Shown here piece after piece: positions 33,294 through 41,902 of a stretch of 64,000 nt of DNA. Made by a program: the position numbers and the translations under genes. Each line of letters starts with the position of its first letter. Positions within the stretch are counted from its first letter, which is position 1. The DNA comes from an uncultured Ruminiclostridium sp. (GTDB lineage: Bacteria > Bacillota > Clostridia > Oscillospirales > Ruminococcaceae). Under the pieces are notes generated by a model, which had not been told where the DNA came from, did not search any database, and saw nothing but the letters and a program-made list of their open reading frames with translations. The stretch covers positions 62,001 to 126,000 of the forward strand of contig CAKSFR010000007.1 in the NCBI GenBank assembly GCA_934454635.1, in the 5' to 3' direction.

Positions 33294-34048
33294 CTGCGGC
33301 CGCCTCTCCTCTCTTTGACTGATTCGCCCATTGCGCTTCGCAGCATACGCATTTCTTCTTTTGTAAGATCGGCGTATTCTCCCGGCTTGAGCATACCCAG
33401 CTTTACTCCTCCGATAGACGTGCGGCGAAGCCGCTTAACAGTAAGCCCGACCGCCTCGCACATACGGCGAATCTGGCGATTCTTGCCCTCTTTTATAACA
33501 AATTCGAGCACCGTACGCCCCTCGTCCTCAAGAATAACGCTCACCACGCACTGACGGGTATAAACGTTCGGTTCGATTTCAACACCCGTCATAAGGTGAT
33601 TTATCTGCTCCTCGCTCACCTTTTCGGCAACCGTAACACGGTATGTTTTAGGCACATGATGAGTTGGGTGCATGACGGAATTGGCAAATGCCCCGTCGTT
33701 TGTGAGCAGAAGCAATCCCTCAGAGGTTCTGTCAAGACGTCCGATAGGATAAACGCGCTCCTCTACCCCGTCAAGCAGATCAGTCACCGTCTTTCTGCCC
33801 TGCTCGTCGCTCATCGTGGTAACATAGCCGCGCGGCTTGTACAGCTTTATGTAACGCAGAGTTACACCGTCCGCATGGATTTTTTCGCCGTTTACGGTTA
33901 TAAGGTCATTTCGCGGGTCAGCTTTATCGCCTATCGAAACAGGACGGCCGTTTACCTTGACCGCTCTGTTTTCGATAAGCTGCTCCGCCTTTCTTCGTGA
34001 ACAATATCCGCTGTCGGCAATAATTTTTTGCAGTCTGATTTTTTCCAT
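33290..34048 (-). CDS. rluB: 23S rRNA pseudouridine synthase RluB family
   Basis: The 252-residue enzyme has an N-terminal S4 RNA-binding domain (about 1-60, RLQKIIADSGYCSRRKAEQLI) and a pseudouridine synthase domain with catalytic GRLDRTSEGLLLLTNDG. The terminal KEGKNRQIRRMCEAVG is typical of the RluB/RluE/RsuA group. It isomerises a uridine in 23S (or, if RsuA-like, 16S) rRNA. It sits in the scpA-scpB operon, as in many Firmicutes. Confidence 0.93.
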   Translation of the reverse strand: MEKIRLQKIIADSGYCSRRKAEQLIENRAVKVNGRPVSIGDKADPRNDLITVNGEKIHADGVTLRYIKLYKPRGYVTTMSDEQGRKTVTDLLDGVEERVYPIGRLDRTSEGLLLLTNDGAFANSVMHPTHHVPKTYRVTVAEKVSEEQINHLMTGVEIEPNVYTRQCVVSVILEDEGRTVLEFVIKEGKNRQIRRMCEAVGLTVKRLRRTSIGGVKLGMLKPGEYADLTKEEMRMLRSAMGESVKERRGGRR

Positions 34049-34068
34049 ATTAACCCTTCCCGAAGCGC

Positions 34069-35199
34069 TCAGCCCGTAAACAACGCTCTGACGCGCTCCC
34101 AGAGGCTCTGCTGTACCGATTCACGCGGACAATCGTTTTCCGCGCGCAGCGGTATGCTCCGAAGCAGCTCCTCTTTATAATAAATTTCAACGTATCCTAT
34201 GCAGTCGCCTGCTGAAATTTCAGCGTAAACAAAAGCAGGCACACGATATTCCGTCCTGATTTCGCCCGCTTCGGAGGCGGTCAGCCCGACCACGGCGCTG
34301 TCATCTGGAACTGCGCGAACTTTCTGAACCGTCCCCCCGATAACGTCAGCCGAAACGCTTTCTACGGGGAGCTCCTGCGGCTTAACCAAGGAAAATCCGT
34401 AGTCGAACAGCTTTTTATGGTCGTTCCAGTCATCGGGAGCGTTCAGCGTAACTGCAATAAGCGTAACGCCGCCTCGTTCCGCAGCGGAAACAAGGCACCT
34501 CCGTGCGTTATCGGTAAAGCCCGTCTTAACGCCGATGCAGCCCTCATACTGTTTGAGCAGTTTATTTGAATTATAAAGCGTGCGCGAATACGGCGGATTT
34601 CCAAATTCGAGCGTAGCCGAGGTCAGTCCGCAGATAGCCCGGAAATCCTCATTTTTCAGTGCCGCGCGCGTAAGCTTAGCCATATCGCGGGCGGTCGAAT
34701 AATGCTCGGGCGCGTCAAGACCCGACGGAGTAACGAAATGGCTGTCACGCATACCGAGCTGCGCTGCTTTCTCGTTCATTTTATCAGCAAAAGCAGACAG
34801 GCTCCCCGAAATGTCTACGGCGGCAGCATTTGCCGCGTCATTTCCCGACGGAAGCAGCATTCCGTAGCAAAGCGCGCGACGGGTAACAATATCCCCCTCG
34901 CGCAGCCCCATGGAAGTCCCCTCGACCCGTATCGCCATACTGTCGGCGGTAAATCTGCGGTCGAGCTGCCCCGACTCAAGCGTGAGCAAAGCCGTCATTA
35001 TCTTGGTAGTGCTCGCGACAGCCCGCTTTTCGTCCGCATTTTTTTCAAAAACAACTCCGCCTGTGTCCGCGTTTACCAGCACTGCGCTGACAGCCGAAAC
35101 CGATGGTTCAGCCGGCTGGGCACCGGCATAAAAAACGTTCGTCGCAATAAATGAAACCGCCGCCGCGGCAGCGGTAAAAACAGCCGAAAATCTTTTCAT
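34069..35199 (-). CDS. dacF: D-alanyl-D-alanine carboxypeptidase (DacF-like)
   Basis: The 376-residue penicillin-binding protein trims the terminal D-Ala from peptidoglycan stem peptides outside the membrane. The signal peptide covers residues 1-28. Catalytic motifs are STTK (63-66), SGN (118-120) and KTG (225-227). A C-terminal beta-sandwich domain (about 270-355) is followed by an amphipathic terminal helix, the class 5 PBP anchor. ATG 35199 has GAGGTG 7 bp upstream and is preferred to a GTG three codons earlier. Its operon context with gerW fits a sporulation-linked DacF. Confidence 0.93.
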   Translation of the reverse strand: MKRFSAVFTAAAAAVSFIATNVFYAGAQPAEPSVSAVSAVLVNADTGGVVFEKNADEKRAVASTTKIMTALLTLESGQLDRRFTADSMAIRVEGTSMGLREGDIVTRRALCYGMLLPSGNDAANAAAVDISGSLSAFADKMNEKAAQLGMRDSHFVTPSGLDAPEHYSTARDMAKLTRAALKNEDFRAICGLTSATLEFGNPPYSRTLYNSNKLLKQYEGCIGVKTGFTDNARRCLVSAAERGGVTLIAVTLNAPDDWNDHKKLFDYGFSLVKPQELPVESVSADVIGGTVQKVRAVPDDSAVVGLTASEAGEIRTEYRVPAFVYAEISAGDCIGYVEIYYKEELLRSIPLRAENDCPRESVQQSLWERVRALFTG

Positions 35200-35246
35200 T
35201 CCGTTCACCTCGCATTATTTATATGCGAAAACGGGACAAAATATTA

Positions 35247-35642
35247 TTATTCGGCTTCTTCGTCCTCTGCGCCGTCCTTCTTTTTGCTGAAAATATCCTT
35301 TACTTTATTAAGAAAATCAGGCGCACTCTCCATAATTCCGTCAAGAACGCCGCCGTTTGAACCGAGCTCAAGCATTTTAACGTTTCCGTCAGTCTGAATA
35401 ACGATAAACGCCTGGGGCTTTATTGTTATTCCTGCGCCGCTTCCCCCCGCAAAAACGTCCTTTTCAACCTTTGCGGGAATATCGCTGCCGCCCGAAACGA
35501 ATCCGAACGAAACCTTTGAAACGGGAATAATTATCGTTCCGTCAGGCGAAGTAATCGGATTTCCGACGATAGTGTTCACGTCCACAAGCTCGCGGATCTT
35601 CTCCATCGAGGTGCTCATAAGTCCTTCAAGATGCTGTGCCAT
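35247..35642 (-). CDS. ytfJ: Sporulation protein YtfJ/GerW
   Basis: The 131-residue protein matches the GerW family. The N-terminal LMSTSMEKIRELVDVNTIVG and the glycine-rich SFGFVSGGSD...FAGGSGAGITIKPQAFIVI are characteristic. In Bacillus, GerW is needed for normal spore germination. The C-terminus ends in an acidic EDEEAE tail. It lies directly after the DUF2953 gene (YtfI-like), the same neighbour as in Bacillus. This suggests the organism or its ancestors can sporulate. Confidence 0.92.
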   Translation of the reverse strand: MAQHLEGLMSTSMEKIRELVDVNTIVGNPITSPDGTIIIPVSKVSFGFVSGGSDIPAKVEKDVFAGGSGAGITIKPQAFIVIQTDGNVKMLELGSNGGVLDGIMESAPDFLNKVKDIFSKKKDGAEDEEAE

Positions 35643-35647
35643 ATTTC

Positions 35648-36397
35648 TTATCCTTTCTTTTTACGCGCCTTTGCAGGCGTTTTTGGTTTTGAACTTTTGT
35701 TATATTTCATGTATGTTTTAAGAACGCGAACGCCGAGCCACAAAGCGCAGCCGAGCGCCGTTCCGACGCAAAGCTTCACTTCGCAGTAGGCAAAAGCGTC
35801 GTCCTTCTCGCGTGAAAAATCCGCCTCGATATTCACTTCCTGCGCCTGAACCGAAAAATAGGTCGTAAGCCACTCGATGAGCGGATAAAGCGTCGCGCAG
35901 ATTGTGCCGTATTTTATGGCGGTTTTCGCCGCGTCGTCCGTTCCGACAACATAGTCAATATATAAATTCCGCACTCGGATCTTTTTGAACAGCCGCTTTA
36001 CGGGCGGCGACGCGCTTCGCACGAAATCCATTATCATTTCAAGGTCAAAATCGAGAGATTTTCCCTGTGTTATCGGATTTGAAGCTGTTTTTTTATTTTG
36101 ATTATCCGATCTGTTTTCACTTTCCCCTGAATTTTCCGCCACGGGAGCTTCTTCTCCCGAACCGGTTTCCGCCGTGTTGTTATCAGATTGTTTTTTTATG
36201 GGCTTACTGCCTGCTTTCGGCTTTTTTTGCCTATTTTTTTTGGATTTTTTCGGCTTCAGCGGAAAAAGTGTCAGAAACAGAAATTTAACTTTTAAGTCAA
36301 CTTTGCCGTTTTCATAGCAGAGCGTTGCTTTTACAGACTGTCGAAACAGCAGCACGATCAGAAGGACAATGCCGCCGAAGATGATCCAGCCCAGCAT
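35648..36397 (-). CDS. DUF2953 membrane protein (YtfI-like)
   Basis: The 249-residue protein has an N-terminal membrane helix (about 1-18), a lysine-rich and then acidic low-complexity linker (about 50-110), and a DUF2953 core (about 120-230) with RIRVRNLYIDYVVGTDDAAKTAIKYG. It ends with a second hydrophobic stretch and a basic tail. Proteins of this family are encoded with GerW/YtfJ in spore formers; the activity is unknown. It starts at ATG 36397 behind GGAGGGA. Confidence 0.85.
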   Translation of the reverse strand: MLGWIIFGGIVLLIVLLFRQSVKATLCYENGKVDLKVKFLFLTLFPLKPKKSKKNRQKKPKAGSKPIKKQSDNNTAETGSGEEAPVAENSGESENRSDNQNKKTASNPITQGKSLDFDLEMIMDFVRSASPPVKRLFKKIRVRNLYIDYVVGTDDAAKTAIKYGTICATLYPLIEWLTTYFSVQAQEVNIEADFSREKDDAFAYCEVKLCVGTALGCALWLGVRVLKTYMKYNKSSKPKTPAKARKKKG

Positions 36398-36415
36398 AAA
36401 ATCCCTCCGTTTCTG

Positions 36416-36997
36416 CTAAATGTTGTTTTCCTCTGCCTGCTTTTCAAGCTCAAGCTCCGCAAGCTCATCGAAATCAAGCTGCCCTTCCTGATTAGGCAGC
36501 GGCGGCAGCTCCTCAAGCGACGATATTCCGAAACAGCGCAGGAAAGTATCCGTCGTGCGATATGCGACAGGCCGTCCCGGCAGCTCGAGCCGCCCGGCTT
36601 CTTCAAGCAAATCGCGTTCAACAAGCGTATTCACAACGCTGCTGCTGTCAATTCCCCGAACCTGTTCGACAAACGCTTTTGTTACAGGCTGATTATACGC
36701 GACTATCGAAAGCGTTTCCATTGCCGCCTGAGAGAGCGGAGCCTGTCGGCGCGTTTCAAGAGCAGCCTTGACATAATCGGCGTACTCCTGCCGCGTTGCA
36801 AGCTGAAAGCTTCCGTTCACGCGGATAATTCGCAGACCGCTTTCCTGCACATTATATCTTCGTTCAAGCTGATCTATCAGTTTGACCACGGTTTCTATAT
36901 CGATCCCGCTCGCCTCGGCGAGCTTGTCCGGAGAAACGGGTTCCCCGCAGGCAAAAAGTATCGCTTCAATTATCGCAATGCCGTCATTCAGCTTCAT
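36416..36997 (-). CDS. scpB: Segregation and condensation protein B
   Basis: The 193-residue protein forms tandem winged helices that bind the ScpA-kleisin of the SMC condensin. It shows IEAILFACGEPVSPDKLAE, the LSQAAMETLSIVAYNQPVTKA motif and the RGIDSSSVVNTLVERDLLEE segment diagnostic of ScpB. Its start overlaps the end of scpA by 14 bp, so production of the two partners is coupled. Confidence 0.96.
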   Translation of the reverse strand: MKLNDGIAIIEAILFACGEPVSPDKLAEASGIDIETVVKLIDQLERRYNVQESGLRIIRVNGSFQLATRQEYADYVKAALETRRQAPLSQAAMETLSIVAYNQPVTKAFVEQVRGIDSSSVVNTLVERDLLEEAGRLELPGRPVAYRTTDTFLRCFGISSLEELPPLPNQEGQLDFDELAELELEKQAEENNI

Positions 36998-37700
36998 CGG
37001 AACCCTCCCTCCGCTTTGTCATTGTCATATAGCTTCCGTCCTCGGAAAATGTAACGCGCGAGTGCTTTGAAAGCTCGAGCAGCGCGAGAAATGTCGCAAC
37101 CTGCTCGGAACGCGTCTGTCCTTTATAGAGCGACTTTATCTCAACCGTTTCACCGTGCCGTATTTTTTTGAGAACATACAGCACTTTTGTGAAAACCGTG
37201 ACGTATGTCTGCGTGACAATCGGCTGAAGCGCCTGCCGCGCTTCTTTTTTCAGCTTCTCTCCCCTGCCGCTCACCGCGCTGTAGCTGTCGAGCAGCTCAA
37301 ACGGGTCGTGCTGATTTCGGTATGTGTTATCGACGGGCAAATCGAGCGGATCGCGAACAAATACAATATCGCCAACGAAATGTCGTTTCAGACGTTCTGC
37401 GACAGCCTTGCACATTGCATACTCGATAAGCCGCCCGCTGAGTTCCTTTTTAAGCTCCTCAACCTCGTGCTTCGGAAGCAGCGCCGCCGTCTTTATGAAT
37501 ATCAGATGCGCCGCCATTTCGACAAACTCACCCGCAAGCTCAATATCCGCCTCCTGCATTTTTTCCATGTACAGAAGAAACTGCTCAAGAAGCACGGAGA
37601 TCTCTATGTCGCGGATATTCAGCTTGTGTTTTCGGATAAGGTCGAGCATAAGGTCGAGCGGACCTTCATATATCTCAAGTTTAAAGCTAAGTTCGTCCAT
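36984..37700 (-). CDS. scpA: Segregation and condensation protein A (kleisin)
   Basis: The 238-residue kleisin bridges SMC heads in chromosome condensation. The N-terminal LEIYEGPLDLMLDLIRKHKLNI and GEFVEMAAHLIFIKTAALLP are hallmark sequences, and the C-terminal winged helix includes FLALLELSKHSRVTFSEDG. It starts just after the M50 protease gene and overlaps scpB. Confidence 0.96.
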   Translation of the reverse strand: MDELSFKLEIYEGPLDLMLDLIRKHKLNIRDIEISVLLEQFLLYMEKMQEADIELAGEFVEMAAHLIFIKTAALLPKHEVEELKKELSGRLIEYAMCKAVAERLKRHFVGDIVFVRDPLDLPVDNTYRNQHDPFELLDSYSAVSGRGEKLKKEARQALQPIVTQTYVTVFTKVLYVLKKIRHGETVEIKSLYKGQTRSEQVATFLALLELSKHSRVTFSEDGSYMTMTKRREGSDEAE

Positions 37701-37705
37701 TCCGC

Positions 37706-38371
37706 TTACCCGATAAATCCGGTTATAAAATCAAGCCCATTGTAAAGAAGATTTGTGAGAGCGCCGAACGGAATTTTCAGAACGCCCGTAAAAAGCAGCG
37801 CAAGAACCACATACATTATTATCTGCTCATATTTCATTATCGCAAAATAATATTTCGACGGCAGAAACGCCAGAAAAATGCGGGAACCGTCAAACGGCGG
37901 TATAGGAAGCAGATTGAATACGCCGAGCGATAAATTTATCTGAACGACCATGTCCAGAATCGTCGCGAAATAATAAACGGTCTGCGTCTGGGGTGCAAGC
38001 AAAAGAACAAGCTTGCAAATAATCATGAAAACGAGCGCCATAAGCACATTTGAAATCGGTCCCGCCGCGGCGGTAAGCGCCATTGCGGTTTTCTGGTACT
38101 TTACCTTGCGGCAGCGGTATGTGTTTACGGGAACGGGCTTTGCCCAGCCTATTCCGAGAAGAAAAAGCGAAATCGTACCGATAAGGTCGAAGTGAGCTAT
38201 CGGGTTAAGCGAAATGCGCCCCTGCATTGCCGCCGTATCGTCGCCGAGCCACTTTGCAACAAGCGCGTGCGCACTTTCGTGAACAGGCGTAGCAATTATA
38301 AATATTATAAGGTACGAAAAAAAGCTGATAACGATATACAGCAAATTTCCGCTGCGAAGAGCGTCAAGCAT
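37706..38371 (-). CDS. Site-2-protease-like M50 metalloprotease
   Basis: The 221-residue membrane protein has the zinc site HESAH (near residue 29) in the second helix and the third ligand in LLPIPPFDGSR (N-x-L-P-x-x-x-x-D-G) near residue 165, typical of YwhC-like site-2 proteases. These cleave within membranes; a physiological substrate is not known for this subgroup. It is the first gene of an eight-gene operon and has AAAGGAATG before ATG 38371. Confidence 0.9.
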   Translation of the reverse strand: MLDALRSGNLLYIVISFFSYLIIFIIATPVHESAHALVAKWLGDDTAAMQGRISLNPIAHFDLIGTISLFLLGIGWAKPVPVNTYRCRKVKYQKTAMALTAAAGPISNVLMALVFMIICKLVLLLAPQTQTVYYFATILDMVVQINLSLGVFNLLPIPPFDGSRIFLAFLPSKYYFAIMKYEQIIMYVVLALLFTGVLKIPFGALTNLLYNGLDFITGFIG

Positions 38372-38417
38372 AAATAAGCATTCCTTTCAAACAATAGGCA
38401 TAAAAACACCATTATCC

Positions 38418-38446
38418 ATTATACTATAAAAAAGAAGATTTTGCAA
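38418..38446 (-). promoter_or_regulatory. Promoter of the M50-scpAB-gerW-dacF-rluB operon
   Basis: Minus-strand TTGCAA (38441-38446), 17-bp spacer, TATAAT (38418-38423). No other clear promoter or terminator was seen down to 32967. Confidence 0.8.
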
Positions 38447-38473
38447 GTGTTTTCATTCAAAAACTGCCTCGGC

Positions 38474-38983
38474 TCACTCCGCAACAAATCTCCACTCTAT
38501 TTTGCTCCAGTATTCTCCCGCATAATCAACGCCAACGCGCGGTTTTGTCGAATAATCGCAGGCAAAGCCGTCGTCCTCCAGCCAGATATTTTCGGAGGTA
38601 ATAAGGTCGGCTTTGTTGAAGCCGCGGTCAATTCCGAGATATTTTGTCAGCTTTGCGGGTCCATTGTATCCCTCGCAGCAGCGTATCAGCACAGCTTCGG
38701 GACTGCCGTCCGCTCCGCACACGACATTGAACATATTGTGCATTCCGTAAACGAGGTAAACGTATGCAACCCCGCCGCGCCCGAACATGACCGATGTTCT
38801 CTCGGTTTTTCCCTTGCTGGCGTGACAGGCAAGATCGCCCGTTCCCATGTAACACTCGGTTTCGGTTATGCGCAACCGACGTATTTCATCGCCGCAGCGC
38901 GTGCAGAGCAGCTTTCCGAGAAGCTGCGGCGCAAGCTCCAGAGCACTTTGTGAATAAAATTCAAGAGAAGTAATTTTTGACAT
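38474..38983 (-). CDS. DNA-3-methyladenine glycosylase (AAG/Mpg family)
   Basis: The 169-residue repair enzyme removes alkylated purines. Recognisable AAG-family motifs are LAPQLLGKLL, ITETECYMGTGDLACHASKGKT with the catalytic Glu and YVYLVYGMHNMFNVV. The C-terminus with RVGVDYAGEYW closes the fold. It is shorter than the usual 190-210 residues. The start is ATG 38983 behind GAAAGG. It is monocistronic. Confidence 0.92.
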   Translation of the reverse strand: MSKITSLEFYSQSALELAPQLLGKLLCTRCGDEIRRLRITETECYMGTGDLACHASKGKTERTSVMFGRGGVAYVYLVYGMHNMFNVVCGADGSPEAVLIRCCEGYNGPAKLTKYLGIDRGFNKADLITSENIWLEDDGFACDYSTKPRVGVDYAGEYWSKIEWRFVAE

Positions 38984-39159
38984 TTTTTCAAACCTTTCAC
39001 AATTTTGTTCACATTATCGAAATATGCAAACACATGATTTTTCTTCCGTAAACAACACCTTCGGTTACTGACGATAAATCCGCCTAAAATAATATTGCGA
39101 GCCGAATTTGCCCGCAGAAATGTTCAAGCATATTCAGACTGCAAAAAAGGAGGCGCATT

Positions 39160-39309
39160 ATGGAAAAACACAAAAAACGCATAACCGACGAAGTTCTCGA
39201 CAAAATGACAACAAATCTCAACGCAAAAAAATATGACCCCAACGGTATGTATACGGGCGTTCCCGCAGATCCCGGCGAAGTTCCCGTTCAGGACGCCGAC
39301 GATTTGTGA
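39160..39309 (+). CDS. Small 49-residue protein with DPNGMYTG motif
   Basis: A 49-codon gene begins at ATG 39160 with an ideal AAAAGGAGGCGCATT ribosome site and ends in TGA at 39307-39309. The N-terminal half is basic and helical (MEKHKKRITDEVLDKMTTNL). The C-terminal half is a Pro/Gly/Asp-rich tail, DPNGMYTGVPADPGE then VPVQDADDL. The strong ribosome site and two-part composition argue for a real small protein. I cannot assign a function. A weak hairpin follows at 39353-39381. Confidence 0.75.
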   Translation: MEKHKKRITDEVLDKMTTNLNAKKYDPNGMYTGVPADPGEVPVQDADDL

Positions 39310-39352
39310 ACAGTTCCGACGCTCATATATTATTATAACCATAGATAGGCTC

Positions 39353-39381
39353 TCGGCGCGCTCTGAAAAAGGGTGCGCCGA
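39353..39381 (+). terminator. Weak hairpin after the small protein gene
   Basis: TCGGCGC (39353-39359) pairs with GCGCCGA (39375-39381), but the tail ATTTCATCT is poor. Confidence 0.35.
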
Positions 39382-39506
39382 ATTTCATCTGTGATGTTGA
39401 CATATTCCGTCTTTTATGATAAAATTATACATGATTTACGGTAAAATTTCAAGTCATTTCCGTAATGTTCACAATTTAAAATACAATGAACAAAAGATGG
39501 AAGAAT

Positions 39507-40685
39507 ATGAAAAAAACACGAAAATATGCGGCGCTTATGCTTGCTCTGCTCTGCGGCTGTTCAGGACAGCCTCCTGCCCGGACGCAGTCCGCACCGAGCG
39601 GCGTTGAAATTACAGCAGAGTCGTCGGCTAAGCTGCCGGAAACCTTTGTGCTTTCACTTGCCGATGATTACGAACCTCCCGAAGCTTCCTCCGAAACACC
39701 CGAGCAGCCCGAACCCGATACATACAGCACTGCGGTTATAGCTGTGGCGGGCGACACCACACAGTCGGATGTTTTCGGCGAGGCGACAAGCTGGCGGGAC
39801 ATGAGTTATCCTTTTGAAGATGTTGCGGGACTTTTCTGCGGCGCAGACCTTGCTTTCGTGAACCTTGAAACGTCGGTAAGTACCCGCGGCGAAAGTGAAA
39901 AAAATGAAGGATACGGCTTCCGCACAGACCCGAAGTACCTCGAGGTTTACACTCAGGCGGGCATTGACATTGTTTCATGCGCAAACAATCACACACGCGA
40001 TTTCGGCATGGACGCGCTGGCTGACACGTTTACAAGCCTCGATGAATACGGCATACGCTATGTCGGAGCGGGAATGAACAAAACCGAAGCCGAAAAGCTT
40101 GAAACATTTGAGCTTAACGGCATAAAGGTCGGGTTTACGGCAATAAATATGATAAATATGAACCCGACATGGTACGCTACCGACGATCGCGCAGGGCTGA
40201 ACTGCGTTGACTCGTGGGACTGCGAACGTCAGCTTGAGCTTATCAGAAAATACGACGAGCAGTGCGACGTGCTGTTCGTTTCGGTGCACTGGGGGCTTGA
40301 GTATTACAACACAATAACCGAGGAACAGCAGGAATTTGCTCATAAGCTCTGCGACAGCGGCGCCGATATCATTCTGGGGCATCACCCCCACGTTCTCCAA
40401 CCGATAGAAGCGTACAATGACAGCGTGATTTTTTACAGTTTGGGCAATTTTCTGTTCTACAAAATGGACGACGACGCGGGAAAGACTGCGCTTTTTGAGA
40501 TCGAAATTGACAAAAACGGCTTTATCGGCGGAAAAATTTACCCCGTTTTCATTACAAACTGCAAATCCGTGCTGCTCAGCGAGGAAAACGAGATGTACAG
40601 CGAAATTCTCGGACTTGTTCGGGAAATTTCGCAGCCATACGGAGTTGACATAACCGAAAACGGAGGAATAAACCTGACAGAATGA
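39507..40685 (+). CDS. CapA-family lipoprotein
   Basis: The 392-residue precursor has a signal peptide with lipobox LLCGC and an acidic Pro/Glu linker. The metallophosphoesterase-like CapA/PgsA domain follows: IAVAGDTTQS, LAFVNLETSV, CANNHTRDFG, VHWGLEY, GADIILGHHPHVLQP and FYSLGNFLFY. CapA proteins support synthesis or export of anionic polymers such as poly-gamma-glutamate, and no biosynthesis genes are nearby. I start it at ATG 39507 (GGAAGAAT upstream) rather than seven codons earlier. Its stop overlaps the following VanY-type gene as ATGA. Confidence 0.88.
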   Translation: MKKTRKYAALMLALLCGCSGQPPARTQSAPSGVEITAESSAKLPETFVLSLADDYEPPEASSETPEQPEPDTYSTAVIAVAGDTTQSDVFGEATSWRDMSYPFEDVAGLFCGADLAFVNLETSVSTRGESEKNEGYGFRTDPKYLEVYTQAGIDIVSCANNHTRDFGMDALADTFTSLDEYGIRYVGAGMNKTEAEKLETFELNGIKVGFTAINMINMNPTWYATDDRAGLNCVDSWDCERQLELIRKYDEQCDVLFVSVHWGLEYYNTITEEQQEFAHKLCDSGADIILGHHPHVLQPIEAYNDSVIFYSLGNFLFYKMDDDAGKTALFEIEIDKNGFIGGKIYPVFITNCKSVLLSEENEMYSEILGLVREISQPYGVDITENGGINLTE

Positions 40686-41848
40686 AAAAGATTTTTTGTT
40701 TATTTGCAATCGCATTGCTGCTCTGTGGATGCCAAAAACACGAAGAAGCTTTGCCTGCGGGAGTTTACATAACCACCGAAAGAAATATCGAATCATTAAC
40801 GACAACCCGCGAAACAACCACGGAAACCACTTCCGAAGCAATCTCTGCGACCACTTCCAAGACAACCGCAGTAACCGCTTCCGAAGCAACCCGCACAACC
40901 ACTTCGGAAGCTGAAACCTCAGCGACAACGGAAGAATCGGAAATTTCCGCTGAAACGACTGCTCAGTCAAGTGAAGAAAAACAAACGGAAGCTCCCGCGG
41001 AAACGACCGCTCCCCCGAAAACGACTGCTCAGACAAAGCCGCCGAAGCCGCTTTACACAAACAAAATTTACCTTAACGGACCAAATCTTGTTTATACAGG
41101 CTACAACTTTCAGTTCACTTACAGAATCAGTCACAAAAACGCCGACCGTGCAACAGTTCTTTGGAAATGCGACGGCGACGCGGGAACGCTTACCGAAAAC
41201 GGACTGTTCACGGCTAAGAAAAAAGGAATAGTGACGCTCACCGTCACGGATATATCAAACGGGCTTACCGACACGCTTGCCGTACACGTTGTTGACAATG
41301 CGGACGAGGTCGATTTCGTTACAAAAGTGAACGGTATCCCGATCGCTAACAAAACATACCCCGTCCCGAAAAATTACAACCCGGGACTTGATTCCGAAAC
41401 ATACGCCGCGTTCAAGCGACTGCGCGAAGACGCGCTTGCCGAAGGGCTTGACATATTTTTCATGTCAGGTTTCCGCTCATACGAAGAACAGCAGCGTGTT
41501 TACAAAGGGTGGGTCGAAAAATACGGCGAAGAAGCAGACCGTGTTTCCGCGCGTCCGGGGCATTCCGAGCACCAGCTTGGCCTTGCAATCGATGTAAACT
41601 CAATCGAGTTCAGCTTTGCCGACACTCCCGAGGGACAGTGGCTCGCTGAAAACTGCTGGAAATACGGCTTTATCATACGATATAAAAAAGAAACGGAAAG
41701 CATTACGGGATATATGTACGAACCGTGGCACATTCGTTATCTCGGCGATATTGCCGAAGATGTTCACTTCAGCGGGCTTACGCTTGAGGAATACCTTGGC
41801 ATCGACTCAGTTTACCGTGACCCGTTCAAGGATCCAAGAGATAATTAA
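40682..41848 (+). CDS. VanY-type D-Ala-D-Ala carboxypeptidase lipoprotein
   Basis: The 388-residue precursor carries a lipobox LLLCGC, then about 100 residues of Thr/Ser/Glu-rich linker. A Big2-like Ig domain (about 125-205, ATVLWKCDGDAGTLTENGLFTA) and a C-terminal M15B peptidase domain follow, with FRSYEEQQ, RPGHSEHQLGLAIDV (zinc ligands) and WHIRYLG. It cleaves D-Ala from cell-wall precursors at the cell surface. It is coupled to the CapA gene by an ATGA overlap, so the pair is made together. The long Thr-rich stalk may be O-glycosylated. Confidence 0.9.
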   Translation: MKKIFCLFAIALLLCGCQKHEEALPAGVYITTERNIESLTTTRETTTETTSEAISATTSKTTAVTASEATRTTTSEAETSATTEESEISAETTAQSSEEKQTEAPAETTAPPKTTAQTKPPKPLYTNKIYLNGPNLVYTGYNFQFTYRISHKNADRATVLWKCDGDAGTLTENGLFTAKKKGIVTLTVTDISNGLTDTLAVHVVDNADEVDFVTKVNGIPIANKTYPVPKNYNPGLDSETYAAFKRLREDALAEGLDIFFMSGFRSYEEQQRVYKGWVEKYGEEADRVSARPGHSEHQLGLAIDVNSIEFSFADTPEGQWLAENCWKYGFIIRYKKETESITGYMYEPWHIRYLGDIAEDVHFSGLTLEEYLGIDSVYRDPFKDPRDN

Positions 41849-41854
41849 AAGCAC

Positions 41855-41897
41855 AAAATCCCCGTCAGCGGCACAATTTCGCCGACGGGGATTTTTT
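41855..41897. terminator. Bidirectional terminator
   Basis: AAAATCCCCGTC (41855-41866) pairs perfectly with GACGGGGATTTT (41884-41895), with T-runs on both strands, between the convergent vanY-type and tcdA genes. Confidence 0.9.
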
Positions 41898-41902
41898 GTC
41901 GG

